Source: Chloroflexota bacterium (lineage in GTDB: Bacteria > Chloroflexota > Anaerolineae > Aggregatilineales > Phototrophicaceae). Taken from it: a stretch of 7,510 bases of DNA. Shown piece by piece: positions 6,998 to 7,510 of the stretch. The DNA lies in assembly GCA_003242205.1 (NCBI GenBank), contig QGUR01000226.1, positions 1 through 7,510 on the forward strand. The letters are read 5' to 3'. Within the stretch, counting starts at the first letter, position 1. The number at the start of each line of letters is the position of its first letter. Under the pieces are notes generated by a model. The model saw only the letters and a program-made list of their open reading frames with translations. It had not been told where the DNA came from and searched no databases. The position numbers and the translations under genes were made by a program.

Positions 6998-7502
6998 GGC
7001 CGGCGTTGTTTTCCGCAAGCCACTCCTTGACCGCATCGAACGCCGGGCGGAAGGTGGTTCCCGGCCCGATGAGCGAATAGGGCACATTATCGTTCGACGG
7101 GTCCCAGCCGGCCTGCGGGCCGTAATTCAGGTTCCAGATGAAGGCCAGGCGCACGAAGCCCCATTCCTGCATGTTATCGAGCGCCTGCACAGTGAATTCG
7201 GCCTGCTCTTCCAGCGTGTTATCGAGCGCGAATTCAAAGCCTTGCGGATAGCCGTCAAGGTCTTCGGAAGAGGGCCAGCCGAATTCGGTCACGCATAGCT
7301 TCTGGTCGCCGCCCGCGTTGGCGATCTTGGCGGCGTAGGTCTGCAGCGTGCTGCGGAAGCTCCAGCTTCGATGCCGGTTGTCAAACGGCCCACGGAAACG
7401 CGCGGTTGGGTCGTTCGGCACGTTGTCATACGTGTAGTTCGGGCTGATGTTATAGCCGTTGTGGTGCGGGCAAACAAAGTAGGCGGAGGTGAGATCCCCG
7501 CC
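6987..7502 (-). CDS. C-terminal part of a clan GH-A-like glycoside hydrolase; frame broken near the window edge
   Basis: The readable protein runs from about 7502 to TAA 6989-6987, some 170 residues. It carries 'CPHHNGYNISP' (strand-6-like, His residues near the active site), 'FRGPFDNRHRSWSFRS', 'LCVTEFGWPSS' with the probable nucleophile Glu (codon 7286-7284), 'NTLEEQAEFTVQAL', 'LAFIWNLNYGP' and 'FRPAFDAVKEWL' near the end. This is the second half of a TIM barrel; the N-terminal half with the Asn-Glu-Pro acid/base motif is absent. In the same frame a TAG lies at 7505-7503, just before the first recognisable residues. The only usual start codon in the remaining frame is GTG 7421, which would remove the conserved His-His-Asn-Gly-Tyr segment and leave 144 residues, too short for a barrel. 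I therefore read this as a gene interrupted by a frameshift or nonsense change, or by sequence error, close to the window edge. It is related to, but clearly diverged from, the downstream glycosidase. Confidence 0.7.
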   Translation of the reverse strand, partial: GGDLTSAYFVCPHHNGYNISPNYTYDNVPNDPTARFRGPFDNRHRSWSFRSTLQTYAAKIANAGGDQKLCVTEFGWPSSEDLDGYPQGFEFALDNTLEEQAEFTVQALDNMQEWGFVRLAFIWNLNYGPQAGWDPSNDNVPYSLIGPGTTFRPAFDAVKEWLAENNAGRGT

Positions 7503-7510
7503 CTAAATCA

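Noticed and set aside
6987..7023. Longer start for the anchored glycosidase at 7023
   Set aside because: It would overlap the upstream gene by 36 nt and add a basic 12-residue lead. ATG 6987 has a good Shine-Dalgarno and the TAATG junction.
7289..7477. Short 62-codon - strand frame near the right edge
   Set aside because: Beyond the F-R-A-G residues upstream of it, its product is low-complexity Thr/Arg sequence with no domain, while the alternative frame carries the glycosidase motifs.

Overview
The window is GC-rich, gene-dense bacterial DNA. It looks like a member of the Chloroflexota (Anaerolineae-like). The clues are a RodZ/DUF4115-type protein with a long Thr-Pro-Ser tail directly upstream of rimO, a GT39-type glycosyltransferase with a C-terminal beta-sandwich-like domain, and clan GH-A-like glycosidases of a style I associate with that phylum. 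This assignment is from memory of family style, not from a search.

Layout: two genes run on the + strand at the left: the 3' part of a RodZ-like envelope protein (1-721) and rimO (728-2170), 6 nt apart and probably co-transcribed. A 49-nt spacer (2171-2219) separates rimO from a convergent block that fills the rest of the window on the - strand. In transcription order that block is: the C-terminal part of a glycoside hydrolase whose reading frame is broken near the window edge (7502-6987), a membrane-anchored glycoside hydrolase (6987-5749), a four-helix CopD-like membrane protein (5742-5227), a GT-C/GT39-like glycosyltransferase (5212-3194) and ribonuclease Z (rnz, 3182-2220). Gaps within the block run from a 1-nt overlap (TAATG) to 14 nt, so it reads as one operon whose promoter lies outside the window.

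How the genes may work together: the - strand block combines carbohydrate-active enzymes (two hydrolases, one polyprenyl-sugar-dependent transferase) with a small membrane protein, which suggests envelope or exopolysaccharide glycan work. A tRNA 3'-processing enzyme sits at its tail. The + strand pair couples a cell-shape protein with modification of ribosomal protein S12. I see no RNA genes, CRISPR array, insertion sequence or phage genes. No stretch over 300 bases lacks a gene. Most genes are ordinary family members. The points most worth checking are the frame break in the edge glycosidase, the repeat-rich RodZ tail, and the mixed glycan/tRNase operon.
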